Shown in pieces: positions 8,688 to 16,410 of a stretch of DNA of 19,625 nt (position 1 is its first letter; each line of letters begins with the position of its first letter). The notes below the pieces were generated by a model, which was given only the letters and a program-made list of their open reading frames with translations, was not told where the DNA came from and ran no database searches. The stretch is taken from contig DPRS01000066.1 of assembly GCA_003537575.1 (NCBI GenBank), positions 1-19,625 on the forward strand. The letters are read 5' to 3'. This stretch comes from Oxalobacteraceae bacterium. Its GTDB lineage: Bacteria > Pseudomonadota > Gammaproteobacteria > Burkholderiales > Burkholderiaceae_D. The translations under genes were made by a program, and so were the position numbers.

Positions 8688-9983
8688 ATGATGGCGCAGG
8701 TACCACAGAAAATAGACAACCATGACCTCGGCCAGCTCATCGATGCATGGCAGCAAGACGCTGGCGCAACTTATCAAAGCTGGTTCTTGTGGGAAGAACG
8801 CTTAAAAAATTTTCGTTCCATCCGGCGCGGCTTGCAGTTGGTCGTGGAAGAAATCCGGCAAAACACCTTTGGCAATGCCTACCGCGGTTCTTCTCTGGAA
8901 ACCGTGGTGCATTCCATCGCTGAGCAGCGGCAGATTTTCAAAGGCGCCGACCATGCCTTTCTCTGGAAGCCGAAACTGCGGATACCGGACATTTATGAGA
9001 ACCGCGCCAACCAGCTTGCCTTCGGCCGTTTCCTCGATACCTGCCTGTGCTGCAACGAGGAAGGAGACTTAATTCGGGCTGTAAGGGAACTCGACGCCCA
9101 AGCGATCAAGGGGCTGGGACCGGCCTGCGCCAACCTGCTGTATTTTCTGCACCCAACGATCGCCCCTCCTTTCAATACGGCCATCGTGAAAGGTTACAAT
9201 TTGCTCGTGGGTGCCAACGTCAAGCTCGGCCGCTGGAACGAATATCTGGCCATGCGCGAAGGCATTCGCGCGCTGAACGGGCAATATCGATCCCGGCTGT
9301 CCAATGATCTCGGCGCCATCACAGGCCTGCTGTTTGATATCGGTTCAGGCCGGTATGCGGTTGCGCGCGCAGATGACAGCGGCATCCAGTGGGAAGACGA
9401 CCTGGCCCGTGTGCGAGAAGAATCTGCGGCAGCAGCCAAGTCGCGCGCCACTGCGCTGGAAAACGACCATACGCATACCGAAATCCAGGGCTGGCTGCGC
9501 GACTTGGGCAAGGCGATGGGGTATGACATCTGGATTGCCAGCAATGACAAGAATCGCCCCTATCTTGGCGATCGCTTGAGCAACGGCTGCCTCACCCAGT
9601 TGCCGGAAAACGTGCGGCAAAGCCAGGCGGTCGATACGGTTTCCCTCATTGATATTTTATGGATCGCCAGGGAGTCGCAAAAGATTGTCGCGGCCTTTGA
9701 AGTGGAGCATAGCACCAGCATCTATTCCGGCATTGTCCGGATGCTGGACCTGGCACTGGGCATTCCAGACCATGGCGATGCGGCGTTTTTCCTGGTCGCA
9801 CCGGACGCCCGCGAACAAGATGTGCGCGCACAATTTTCCCGCCCGGCCTTTTCTCGCGTCTCGGAATTGAACGTGCGCTATCTTGGCTACAGCCAGCTGA
9901 AAGCGCACAAGGAAGCGATTGCACGATTCGGCACGGGATTAAAAGGCATTGCTGCCATTTCATCGAGCCTTGCCCTGCGCTAA
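8688..9983 (+). CDS. Uncharacterised protein with HhH-like and C-terminal PD-(D/E)xK-like nuclease regions
   Basis: 431-residue soluble protein that I do not recognise by name. Start: ATG at 8688, or TTG at 8682, which sits better behind GGGAG at 8671-8675. The N-terminal half is alpha-rich and contains IKGLGPACANLLYFLHP (about residues 140-156), like the helix-hairpin-helix turn of DNA glycosylases and other DNA-binding proteins. A short linker rich in Glu/Ala/Lys follows (about 240-262). The C-terminal 170 residues show HTEIQGWLRDLGKAMGYD (263-280), Asp322 in SLIDILW, and Glu338-Val-Glu340 in AAFEVEHSTSIYSG. This Asp-x15-Glu-x-Glu spacing after a beta-hairpin fits a PD-(D/E)xK endonuclease core. 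This C-terminal type also occurs fused to larger DNA-modification or defence proteins (from memory). It has no metal-binding motifs and no partner gene nearby. A DNA-processing or defence role is inference. Confidence 0.75.
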   Translation: MMAQVPQKIDNHDLGQLIDAWQQDAGATYQSWFLWEERLKNFRSIRRGLQLVVEEIRQNTFGNAYRGSSLETVVHSIAEQRQIFKGADHAFLWKPKLRIPDIYENRANQLAFGRFLDTCLCCNEEGDLIRAVRELDAQAIKGLGPACANLLYFLHPTIAPPFNTAIVKGYNLLVGANVKLGRWNEYLAMREGIRALNGQYRSRLSNDLGAITGLLFDIGSGRYAVARADDSGIQWEDDLARVREESAAAAKSRATALENDHTHTEIQGWLRDLGKAMGYDIWIASNDKNRPYLGDRLSNGCLTQLPENVRQSQAVDTVSLIDILWIARESQKIVAAFEVEHSTSIYSGIVRMLDLALGIPDHGDAAFFLVAPDAREQDVRAQFSRPAFSRVSELNVRYLGYSQLKAHKEAIARFGTGLKGIAAISSSLALR

Positions 9984-10419
9984 GCCAACCTGCCAGTATT
10001 TTTTCCTGTCGCCGATGCGCCCTTTAGTTCCCTGCAGGCTTAATAGTGCAAGGTGGGCGAATCACCGCTATCGCGGCACACTTGCCAAGCCACGCCATCT
10101 CTGCAGAAAAGAATTACATCAAGACGATCTGTTAAGTAAATGGCAATGCACGGCCGTGATAGTTTTGTGACTTTTGACTGATAAGCTCAAAACCAAGTCC
10201 GGTTCTGCCAGGGCGAGGTGTCCTCTGGCCATGAGCGCTTGCCAGCGATTATTCCAGCGTTTCAGGATGCCTTAGTCCTGTCCCACTGGCTGGCTGCCCC
10301 TGGATTGCCGACATCAAGCAACCCGCGTATTGGCGATAGTCCATCGGTTTTACTGCACTGGATAACGGCGAACAAACGTCATGACGCTGCTTGAACCAAT
10401 TCACGCATAAGGAGAAATC
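9984..10419. other. Intergenic region upstream of the P1B ATPase operon
   Basis: About 435 bp without a convincing gene; short open frames here have no recognisable protein signature. It must contain the promoter of the 10420 operon. Visible structure is limited to a perfect 10-bp palindrome CGTCATGACG at 10378-10387 and a small GAGG-TGT-CCTC hairpin near 10212-10222. No MerR-type 19-bp spacer promoter like the one before copZ was found by eye. Confidence 0.5.
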
Positions 10420-12849
10420 ATGCAAACCAGTACGGTGGAAATCGGCGACCTGCTCTCCCCGCTCGGCGCGGAGGGCGTCAAGAAACAGTTGCTGAAAATC
10501 CCAGGCGTGCATCACGTCGACGCCAATTACGCCGCAGGAAGCGCGACGGTGCACTACGACGAGGGACAAACCACACTGGGCAAGATCCGCAGCGTGATCA
10601 GCCAATGCGGCTATCATTGCCGGGGAGAACTGCTGCCAGAGCACCTGTGCAAGCCAGCGCCCCCCCAAGCAAAAGCGGTGCTCCCGCCCCACCCCACCCC
10701 GCACGAGCAGCACGTTCACCCGGGAGCACATGGCGCGGCCACCCAGGCGCCGGAGGCCATGCAACCCACCCCGGCCGCCCAGCATGAGCCACATGTCCAT
10801 GCGATGCAGCCGGACATGATGCACGACATGGGACATGGGCCCGGCATGTCGATGCAAGACATGGTGATCGACATGCGCAACCGTTTCTTCGTTGCGCTCA
10901 TCTTTGCCATTCCGGTATTCCTGTATTCACCGATGGGGGCGATGTTCGGCGACTTCCAGGTGCCGTTCGGCTTGGACCGCAAAGTTTTCCTGTTCATCCT
11001 GGCGACGGCCGCGATTGTCTATCCTTCCTGGCCATTCTGGGTGGCGGCCTGGCGCGCGCTCAAGTCCGGCGTGCTCAACATGGCGACGCTGGTTGTGCTG
11101 TCGGTCGGCACGGGTTACCTGTTCTCGGTGGGCGCCACCTTCCTGTTCGAGGCAGAAGTGTTCTATGAAGCTGCCTCGGTGCTGCTGGTGTTCATCTTGC
11201 TCGGGCACTGGCTCGAAATGCGTGCACGCGCCGGCGCCACCGATGCCATCCGGGCATTGATGGATCTGGCACCGCCAAAAGCCACGGTACTGCGGGACGG
11301 CATCGAGGTGGAAATGCCGACCGCCGACGTCCTGGTAGGCGATATTGTGGTGATACGCCCAGGCAACAAGATTCCGGTCGACGGCGTGGTGCTGGACGGC
11401 GGCTCGCAGGTGGATGAATCGATGCTCACCGGCGAATCAATGCCGGTTAAAAAAGGCCCCGGCAGCACCGTGATTGGCGCCACCATCAACAAGAGCGGCA
11501 GCTTTCGTTACCGTGCCACCAAGGTGGGCGCCGATACGGCGCTGGCCCAGATCGTCAAGCTGGTACAGGAAGCGCAAAACTCGAAGGCGCCCGGCCAGTT
11601 GCTGGCCGACCGCGCGTCCCAGTGGCTAGTGATCGCTGCAATCGTCATCGGCGTGGGCACCTTCATCACCTGGTACTGGTTGCTGGGACAATCGCTGCTG
11701 CTGGCGCTCACGCTGACGATCACAGTGTTTGTCATTGCCTGCCCCGACGCATTGGGCCTTGCCACGCCGATGGCAGTGATGGTCGGCACCGGCCTGGGCG
11801 CCATGAACGGCATCCTGTTCAAAAATGCCGCGGCGCTGGAAAATGCCACCAAGCTCAACGTTATCGTCTTCGACAAGACCGGCACGCTAACCATGGGCGA
11901 GCCGAACGTGGTCGACATCGTCACCGCCGCCGGCGTCAGTGAAGATCAAGTGCTGAACCTGGCTGGCGCGATCGAACAGCATTCCGAGCATCCGCTTGCG
12001 CAGGCCATCCTGAAGCGCGCTGACGGGAAAATCGGACTTGCGGCCACGTCATTCACCAACATTGACGGCCAAGGTGCGAAAGGCGATGTCAGCGGCCGCA
12101 CGATATTGCTGGGCAACCGTAAACTGATGGAAGCAGAAGGAGTCGATCTCAACGGGCTGGAATCCGAAGCGGCGCGGCTGCAGGGCGCAGGACGCACGGT
12201 GGTCCATGTCGCCGACGGCAAGCGCCTGGTCGGGCTGATCGCGATTGCCGATGCCGCCCGCCCCACTTCCAAACTCACCATCGCCAAACTGCAGGAACGT
12301 GGCGTCAAGGTCGCCATGATCACCGGCGACAACCGCGCCACGGCCGAGCGCGTCGGCAAGGAACTGGGCATCGACATCGTGCTGGCGGATGTGCTACCTG
12401 GCGACAAGGCGGCCAAGGTCAGGGAATTGCAGGCGCAAGGCATGAAGGTTGGCATGGTCGGCGACGGCATCAACGATGCCCCGGCATTGACCCAGGCCGA
12501 CGTCGGCTTTGCCATCGGCGCCGGCACCGACGTTGCCATGGAAAGCGCCCAGGTGATTCTGATGAAGAGCGATCCGTTCGACGTGGTCGGCGCCATCGAA
12601 CTGTCGCACGCCACCCTGAAAAAGATGCACCAGAACCTCTGGTGGGCGGTCGCCTACAACGTGATCGCCTTTCCACTGGCAGCGGGCGTGCTCTATCCGT
12701 TCACGCTTTCGCCGGAGGTCGCCGCGCTGTCGATGTCGGGCAGCTCGGCAATTGTGGCCATCAATGCCTTGATGCTCAAGCGCACCAGGCTGACAGGCAT
12801 CAAGCATGCAGACAGCCACGGTGTCGTCGCCCAACCCGCCACCGCCTGA
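10420..12849 (+). CDS. Heavy-metal P1B-type ATPase with CPD motif, probable Cu(I) exporter
   Basis: 809-residue inner-membrane ATPase exporting a soft metal, most likely Cu(I), to the periplasm. The AAGGAG site precedes ATG by 6 bases. The N-terminus (1-75) folds like an HMA domain (VKKQLLKIPGVHHVDANY) but lacks the MxCxxC loop. Instead it has CGYHCRGELLPEHLC (Cys63, 67, 77), followed by a His/Met/Pro-rich linker (about 80-145). Catalytic motifs are intact: TGES 337-340, DKTGT from Asp485, HP at 524-525 and GDGIND from 681. The TM6 metal motif is CPDALGLATP (Cys441-Pro-Asp443) instead of CPC or CPH. The later TM segments keep YN (746-747) and MSGSS (772-776), which are Cu(I)-type features. 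It heads a same-strand run of five genes. Symbols copA/copF/cueA are possible but avoided because copA already names the oxidase here. Confidence 0.93.
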   Translation: MQTSTVEIGDLLSPLGAEGVKKQLLKIPGVHHVDANYAAGSATVHYDEGQTTLGKIRSVISQCGYHCRGELLPEHLCKPAPPQAKAVLPPHPTPHEQHVHPGAHGAATQAPEAMQPTPAAQHEPHVHAMQPDMMHDMGHGPGMSMQDMVIDMRNRFFVALIFAIPVFLYSPMGAMFGDFQVPFGLDRKVFLFILATAAIVYPSWPFWVAAWRALKSGVLNMATLVVLSVGTGYLFSVGATFLFEAEVFYEAASVLLVFILLGHWLEMRARAGATDAIRALMDLAPPKATVLRDGIEVEMPTADVLVGDIVVIRPGNKIPVDGVVLDGGSQVDESMLTGESMPVKKGPGSTVIGATINKSGSFRYRATKVGADTALAQIVKLVQEAQNSKAPGQLLADRASQWLVIAAIVIGVGTFITWYWLLGQSLLLALTLTITVFVIACPDALGLATPMAVMVGTGLGAMNGILFKNAAALENATKLNVIVFDKTGTLTMGEPNVVDIVTAAGVSEDQVLNLAGAIEQHSEHPLAQAILKRADGKIGLAATSFTNIDGQGAKGDVSGRTILLGNRKLMEAEGVDLNGLESEAARLQGAGRTVVHVADGKRLVGLIAIADAARPTSKLTIAKLQERGVKVAMITGDNRATAERVGKELGIDIVLADVLPGDKAAKVRELQAQGMKVGMVGDGINDAPALTQADVGFAIGAGTDVAMESAQVILMKSDPFDVVGAIELSHATLKKMHQNLWWAVAYNVIAFPLAAGVLYPFTLSPEVAALSMSGSSAIVAINALMLKRTRLTGIKHADSHGVVAQPATA

Positions 12850-12938
12850 TGCGATTGCCATGATGACCACAATCTTACCCCTGCATGCTCGAGAGGCTCT
12901 TTGCGGGCGGCCACATCACCATCCTGGAAGGATTCGCC

Positions 12939-14765
12939 ATGCCTGCCAATAATCGCGACGCTACTGCCAAGACTGCCAGGAAGCGGAAAGTTGCCGAAAC
13001 CGGCGGCATGGCCATGGCCAGCCAACATATGCCGCCGGCACGGGCGACGCCCTCTCGGGCGCTCGCGACGCTTGCGCCAGCCCCGCAGGCAGAAAGCCAC
13101 GCCGCAGAACCAGCATCCACGCTGCAGCAGGCGCTGCGCTACCAGATCGATCGCTGGCAGCGCAGCATCCTGTTTCTGGATATTCTGCGCGAGCGCGCCA
13201 ACAATATGCTGGCGCACGAAGAAGCCGGCATGCCTGCCCTGCTAGACTTTGAATATGAAACGATCCTGGATGCGCGGCGCTTCGAGCGGCCGGCGAATTA
13301 CGCCTTGCTGCGCATCACCCGTTGCCACGACACCGATGCGGCAGACTGCCTGGATGACAGCAAACCGCCGGTGATCATCATCGACCCCCGCGCCGGACAC
13401 GGCCCCGGCATCGGCGGGTTCAAACGCGACTCCGAAGTAGGCATGGCGCTGCACGAAGGGCATGCCACCTATTTCGTCATCTTTTTCCCGCAACCCTGCC
13501 CGAACCAGACGCTGGCCGACGTGCTGCACGCCTTGCGCCGCTTTGTCGAGGAAGTTGGCAATCGGCACCCCGGCAAAGCGCCGGTCCTGTACGGCAACTG
13601 CCAGGCCGGCTGGGCCGCCACCCTGCTGGCCGCCGATTGCGAAGGCCTGACGGGCGTCACCGTCATGAACGGCTCGCCGCTGTCTTACTGGGCCGGCGAC
13701 TCGCAGGCAAATCCAATGCGTCTGGCGGGGGGCTTGCTCGGTGGCTCCTGGATGACCCGTCTGTTGGCCGACCTGGGCAACGGCAAGCTGGATGGTGCCT
13801 GGCTGGTGCAAAACTTTGAGAACCTGAATCCTGCCAACACGCTGTGGGACAAGAATTACAGGCTCTTTACGCAGCTCGACACCGAGCGCGAACGCTTCCT
13901 CGAATTCGAGCGGTGGTGGACGGCATACCATTTCCTGAGCCGGGAAGAAATCGTGGCGATCGTGGAAAACCTATTCATCGGCAACAAGCTCGAACGCGGC
14001 GTCATGCGGATCTGCGACTGTTGCTACGTCGACCTGAAACGGATCCGCAACCCGCTGGTCATCTTTGCTTCCAGCGGCGACAATATCACGCCGCCGCACC
14101 AGGCGCTGAACTGGATCCCCACCGTCTATCCTACTACCACTGCCTTGAAGCAGGCCGGACAGCGCATCGTGTATCTGCTCAACGGGCATGTCGGCCATCT
14201 GGGTATTTTTGTTTCGGCCGGCGTGGCCAAGCTGGAGCACCGCGCCATCCTGGAAAGCCTCGGTGAGTTAGAGGCGCTGCCGCCCGGCCTGTACGAAATG
14301 AAGATCAGCAATCCAACCGGCGATCCCGATTGTCGCAAACCGCAGTACTCAGTTCACTTCGAGGAACGCCAGGTCGAGCAAATCCAGTATCCTTATCCTC
14401 AGCAATCGTTCGAGAAAGTGCACGCGGTATCGGAATGGAACGCGTTCCTGTACCAGCAACTGATGAGTCCATGGATTACCGCATTTGCCAATCCGTTGAG
14501 CGCCGAAATGCTCAAACGGCTGCATCCGATGCGATTGAGCCATGCGGTGTTTTCCGACAAACTCAATCCCTGGATGGTTCCGGTTAAGGCGATGGCTACC
14601 TGGGTCGCCAGCGCCCGCATGCCGGCCGACGACAGCAACCCGTTGGTGGCCGTGGAAGGCGAAGCCGGCAACGTGGTGTCCAATGCGCTGGACAGCTACC
14701 GGCAATTTCGGGATGCCGCCTGCGAGCGCCTCTTTTCCATGCTGTACGGCGGCAGAGCAGGCTGA
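12939..14765 (+). CDS. DUF3141 protein, PhaC-like alpha/beta hydrolase
   Basis: 608-residue protein of the DUF3141 family, distantly related to polyhydroxyalkanoate synthases. The start is ATG 12939, preceded by GGAAGGA (12926-12932) with 6-base spacing; an ATG at 12885 has no such site. The first 60 residues are basic and Ala-rich, possibly disordered. The alpha/beta core contains IDPRAGHGPGIGG (about 148-160) and a nucleophile elbow GNCQAGWA with Cys221. It also has the conserved block SYWAGDSQANPMRLAGGLLGGSW and QNFENLNPANTLWDKNY. The likely triad is Cys221, Asp381 in SSGDNITPP and His420 in GHVGHLGIF, the Cys-Asp-His arrangement of PHA synthases. Substrate is unknown; acyl transfer or lipid/polymer chemistry is inference. 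It lies 89 bp behind the ATPase and 48 bp before the YHS gene, so it is probably co-transcribed with both. Confidence 0.85.
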   Translation: MPANNRDATAKTARKRKVAETGGMAMASQHMPPARATPSRALATLAPAPQAESHAAEPASTLQQALRYQIDRWQRSILFLDILRERANNMLAHEEAGMPALLDFEYETILDARRFERPANYALLRITRCHDTDAADCLDDSKPPVIIIDPRAGHGPGIGGFKRDSEVGMALHEGHATYFVIFFPQPCPNQTLADVLHALRRFVEEVGNRHPGKAPVLYGNCQAGWAATLLAADCEGLTGVTVMNGSPLSYWAGDSQANPMRLAGGLLGGSWMTRLLADLGNGKLDGAWLVQNFENLNPANTLWDKNYRLFTQLDTERERFLEFERWWTAYHFLSREEIVAIVENLFIGNKLERGVMRICDCCYVDLKRIRNPLVIFASSGDNITPPHQALNWIPTVYPTTTALKQAGQRIVYLLNGHVGHLGIFVSAGVAKLEHRAILESLGELEALPPGLYEMKISNPTGDPDCRKPQYSVHFEERQVEQIQYPYPQQSFEKVHAVSEWNAFLYQQLMSPWITAFANPLSAEMLKRLHPMRLSHAVFSDKLNPWMVPVKAMATWVASARMPADDSNPLVAVEGEAGNVVSNALDSYRQFRDAACERLFSMLYGGRAG

Positions 14766-14813
14766 AGTCGGCCTGCCGTATCTTTTGCAAAATCAACCTG
14801 CAAGGAGATGATC

Positions 14814-15149
14814 ATGCAATGGCTTACACAAAACTGGATGTGGATTGTTTTTGCCATCGGCATTCTGTTGCTGATGCGCCGTGGCGGCATGGGGTGCGGC
14901 ATGGGCGGGCATGGCCATGCGCATGGCGATAGCCAGCACGAGGAGCAACATCACGTTGACAGCCGCCCCAAGGATCCGGTCAGCGGCGACGAGGTCAATC
15001 CCGAGACGGCCGTCAATGTCCTGTACCAGGGGCGCGTGTATTACTTTACCTCCCGCGAAAACCGCGACACCTTCGAAGCGTCTCCTGACCGGTACGCCCA
15101 AGCGACTTCCGGCCGCGACAGCCACCATCATCATCGGCATGGTTGCTAA
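14814..15149 (+). CDS. Membrane-anchored YHS-domain protein, His-rich
   Basis: 111-residue protein. The start chosen is ATG 14814, 6 bases after AGGAG (14803-14807); the ATG at 14808 touches that site. One N-terminal helix (residues 6-21) anchors it to the membrane. A Gly/His/Met segment follows (GGMGCGMGGHGHAHGD, about 24-39). A YHS domain lies at about 53-96 (KDPVSGDEVNPETAVNVLYQ then YYFTSRENRDTFEASPDRY). The tail is HHHHRHGC. YHS domains often sit beside or inside copper ATPases and are thought to handle metal. Here the Cys usually found in the DPVCG motif is Ser57, so metal binding may rest on the His-rich flanks instead. The last codons overlap the start of the MFS gene, which indicates coupled translation. 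Confidence 0.85.
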   Translation: MQWLTQNWMWIVFAIGILLLMRRGGMGCGMGGHGHAHGDSQHEEQHHVDSRPKDPVSGDEVNPETAVNVLYQGRVYYFTSRENRDTFEASPDRYAQATSGRDSHHHHRHGC

Positions 15150-16374
15150 GGAAGGTGCGGATAGGGAAGCAGCGCCGCTTGCGGCTGTCTTCCATTTCCC
15201 CCTTCTGCTGGCGTCGGGACTGTCCGTCGCGATGGCCGTCGGCGTCACGCTGCCCGTCCTGCCCTTTCAGGTCGAGCGTGCGCTGGGTACCGATGCTGCC
15301 GCCATCTCATGGCATACGGGTGCCCTCACCGGCCTGTACACCTTTGCCTTGCTGGTGTGCTCCTACTTCTGGGGCGCCCTGTCCGACCGGATCGGCCGAT
15401 TGCCAGTGATTGCCTTCGGGCTGGCCGGCAGCAGCGCGGGCTTGCTCTTGCTCGATGCCGCCACGACGCTGCAGGAACTGTATCTGGCACGCTTAGTCAG
15501 CGGGGCATTATCGGCGGCGGTCCTGCCGGCAGTGCTAGCCCTTGCCGCCGAAACTGCCGGAAAAACAACAAGACCACACCGATTTGCCGTGATTTCTTCG
15601 GCAACTACCTTGGGCTTCCTGCTCGGCCCAATCATGGGCAGCTGGCTGTCTCCCATGGTGCTGTCGCCATTGGCTGGCATGCGCATTGCCGGCATGTTCA
15701 TGCCGGACTCGCCGTATTTTCTCGTGGCGGCTACAAGTTTGCTCATCGCGATCGCGCTCATTCTCGCGCCCTCTCCGCAAAAATCGGCCGCCGATCATGG
15801 CGCAGTCCAGAGCGAAGGGCCGGATGGCCCGAGCCGGCTCGGGCTTAATCTGGGCTTGTTACTGACCGGTATTTCCGTATTTGGCATTACCATTGCGGAA
15901 GTCGGGATCACACTCCTGGGCAAACAAGTACTCGTCCTTGATCCGGCAGGCATTGCGCGATTTTTCCTGATCTGCGGTGTCGTGATGATAGTGATGCAGA
16001 TCGGGATATTCCCGATCTGCATGCAGCGGATCGCCTTACCTTCTCTGATCGCTGCTAGCTTGGTTGGGGTAGCCGCCGGGTTGGGGCTGACGGCCTTTTC
16101 TAGAACTTCAGGAAGCGTCCTTCTGGCCTTCACGCTCGTTTCGATTGGAACCGCAATCCTGATTCCTGCATTGGCTACGCTGATTTCGACAGCAGCCGGG
16201 CCGATGCAGGGCAAGGCCATGGGCCAGCAGGCAGCCGCAGCCAATCTGGGACAGGCGCTAGCCGCTTCACTTACGGGAGCCCTGTTCCTCGTGGCGCCGG
16301 GCGCACCTTTCCTGATTGGTGCCGCCGCGGCGGCAGTCGGGGTGTTGTGCGCAATCAAGCTGCGCCGGCCGTGA
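15139..16374 (+). CDS. Major facilitator superfamily transporter
   Basis: 411-residue membrane protein with about 12 hydrophobic segments. The start at ATG 15139 lies 11 bases inside the end of the YHS gene, has no clear ribosome site of its own and probably relies on coupled translation; a longer reading from 14881 would only shadow the YHS gene. The loop between helices 2 and 3 has the MFS motif SDRIGRLPVIAFGL (Asp83). Helices 4-5 contain RLVSGALSAAVLPAVLALAAE and LGFLLGPIMGSWLSP, typical of drug/H+ antiporter-type MFS proteins. Substrate cannot be told from sequence. Position between a YHS protein and a UbiB-like kinase, downstream of a copper ATPase, hints at export of a metal chelate or metabolite; that is inference. 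Confidence 0.85.
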   Translation: MVAKEGADREAAPLAAVFHFPLLLASGLSVAMAVGVTLPVLPFQVERALGTDAAAISWHTGALTGLYTFALLVCSYFWGALSDRIGRLPVIAFGLAGSSAGLLLLDAATTLQELYLARLVSGALSAAVLPAVLALAAETAGKTTRPHRFAVISSATTLGFLLGPIMGSWLSPMVLSPLAGMRIAGMFMPDSPYFLVAATSLLIAIALILAPSPQKSAADHGAVQSEGPDGPSRLGLNLGLLLTGISVFGITIAEVGITLLGKQVLVLDPAGIARFFLICGVVMIVMQIGIFPICMQRIALPSLIAASLVGVAAGLGLTAFSRTSGSVLLAFTLVSIGTAILIPALATLISTAAGPMQGKAMGQQAAAANLGQALAASLTGALFLVAPGAPFLIGAAAAAVGVLCAIKLRRP

Positions 16375-16410
16375 TCAACATGCAATACTGAGCAACGAAA
16401 GGGAATATCC

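Noticed and set aside
10378..10387. CGTCATGACG palindrome before the P1B ATPase as an operator
   Set aside because: Ten bases, one copy, and no second matching site; could easily be chance.
10249..10857. Minus-strand open frame upstream of and overlapping the P1B ATPase start
   Set aside because: It is antisense to the ATPase N-terminus; the part outside the ATPase has no recognisable features.
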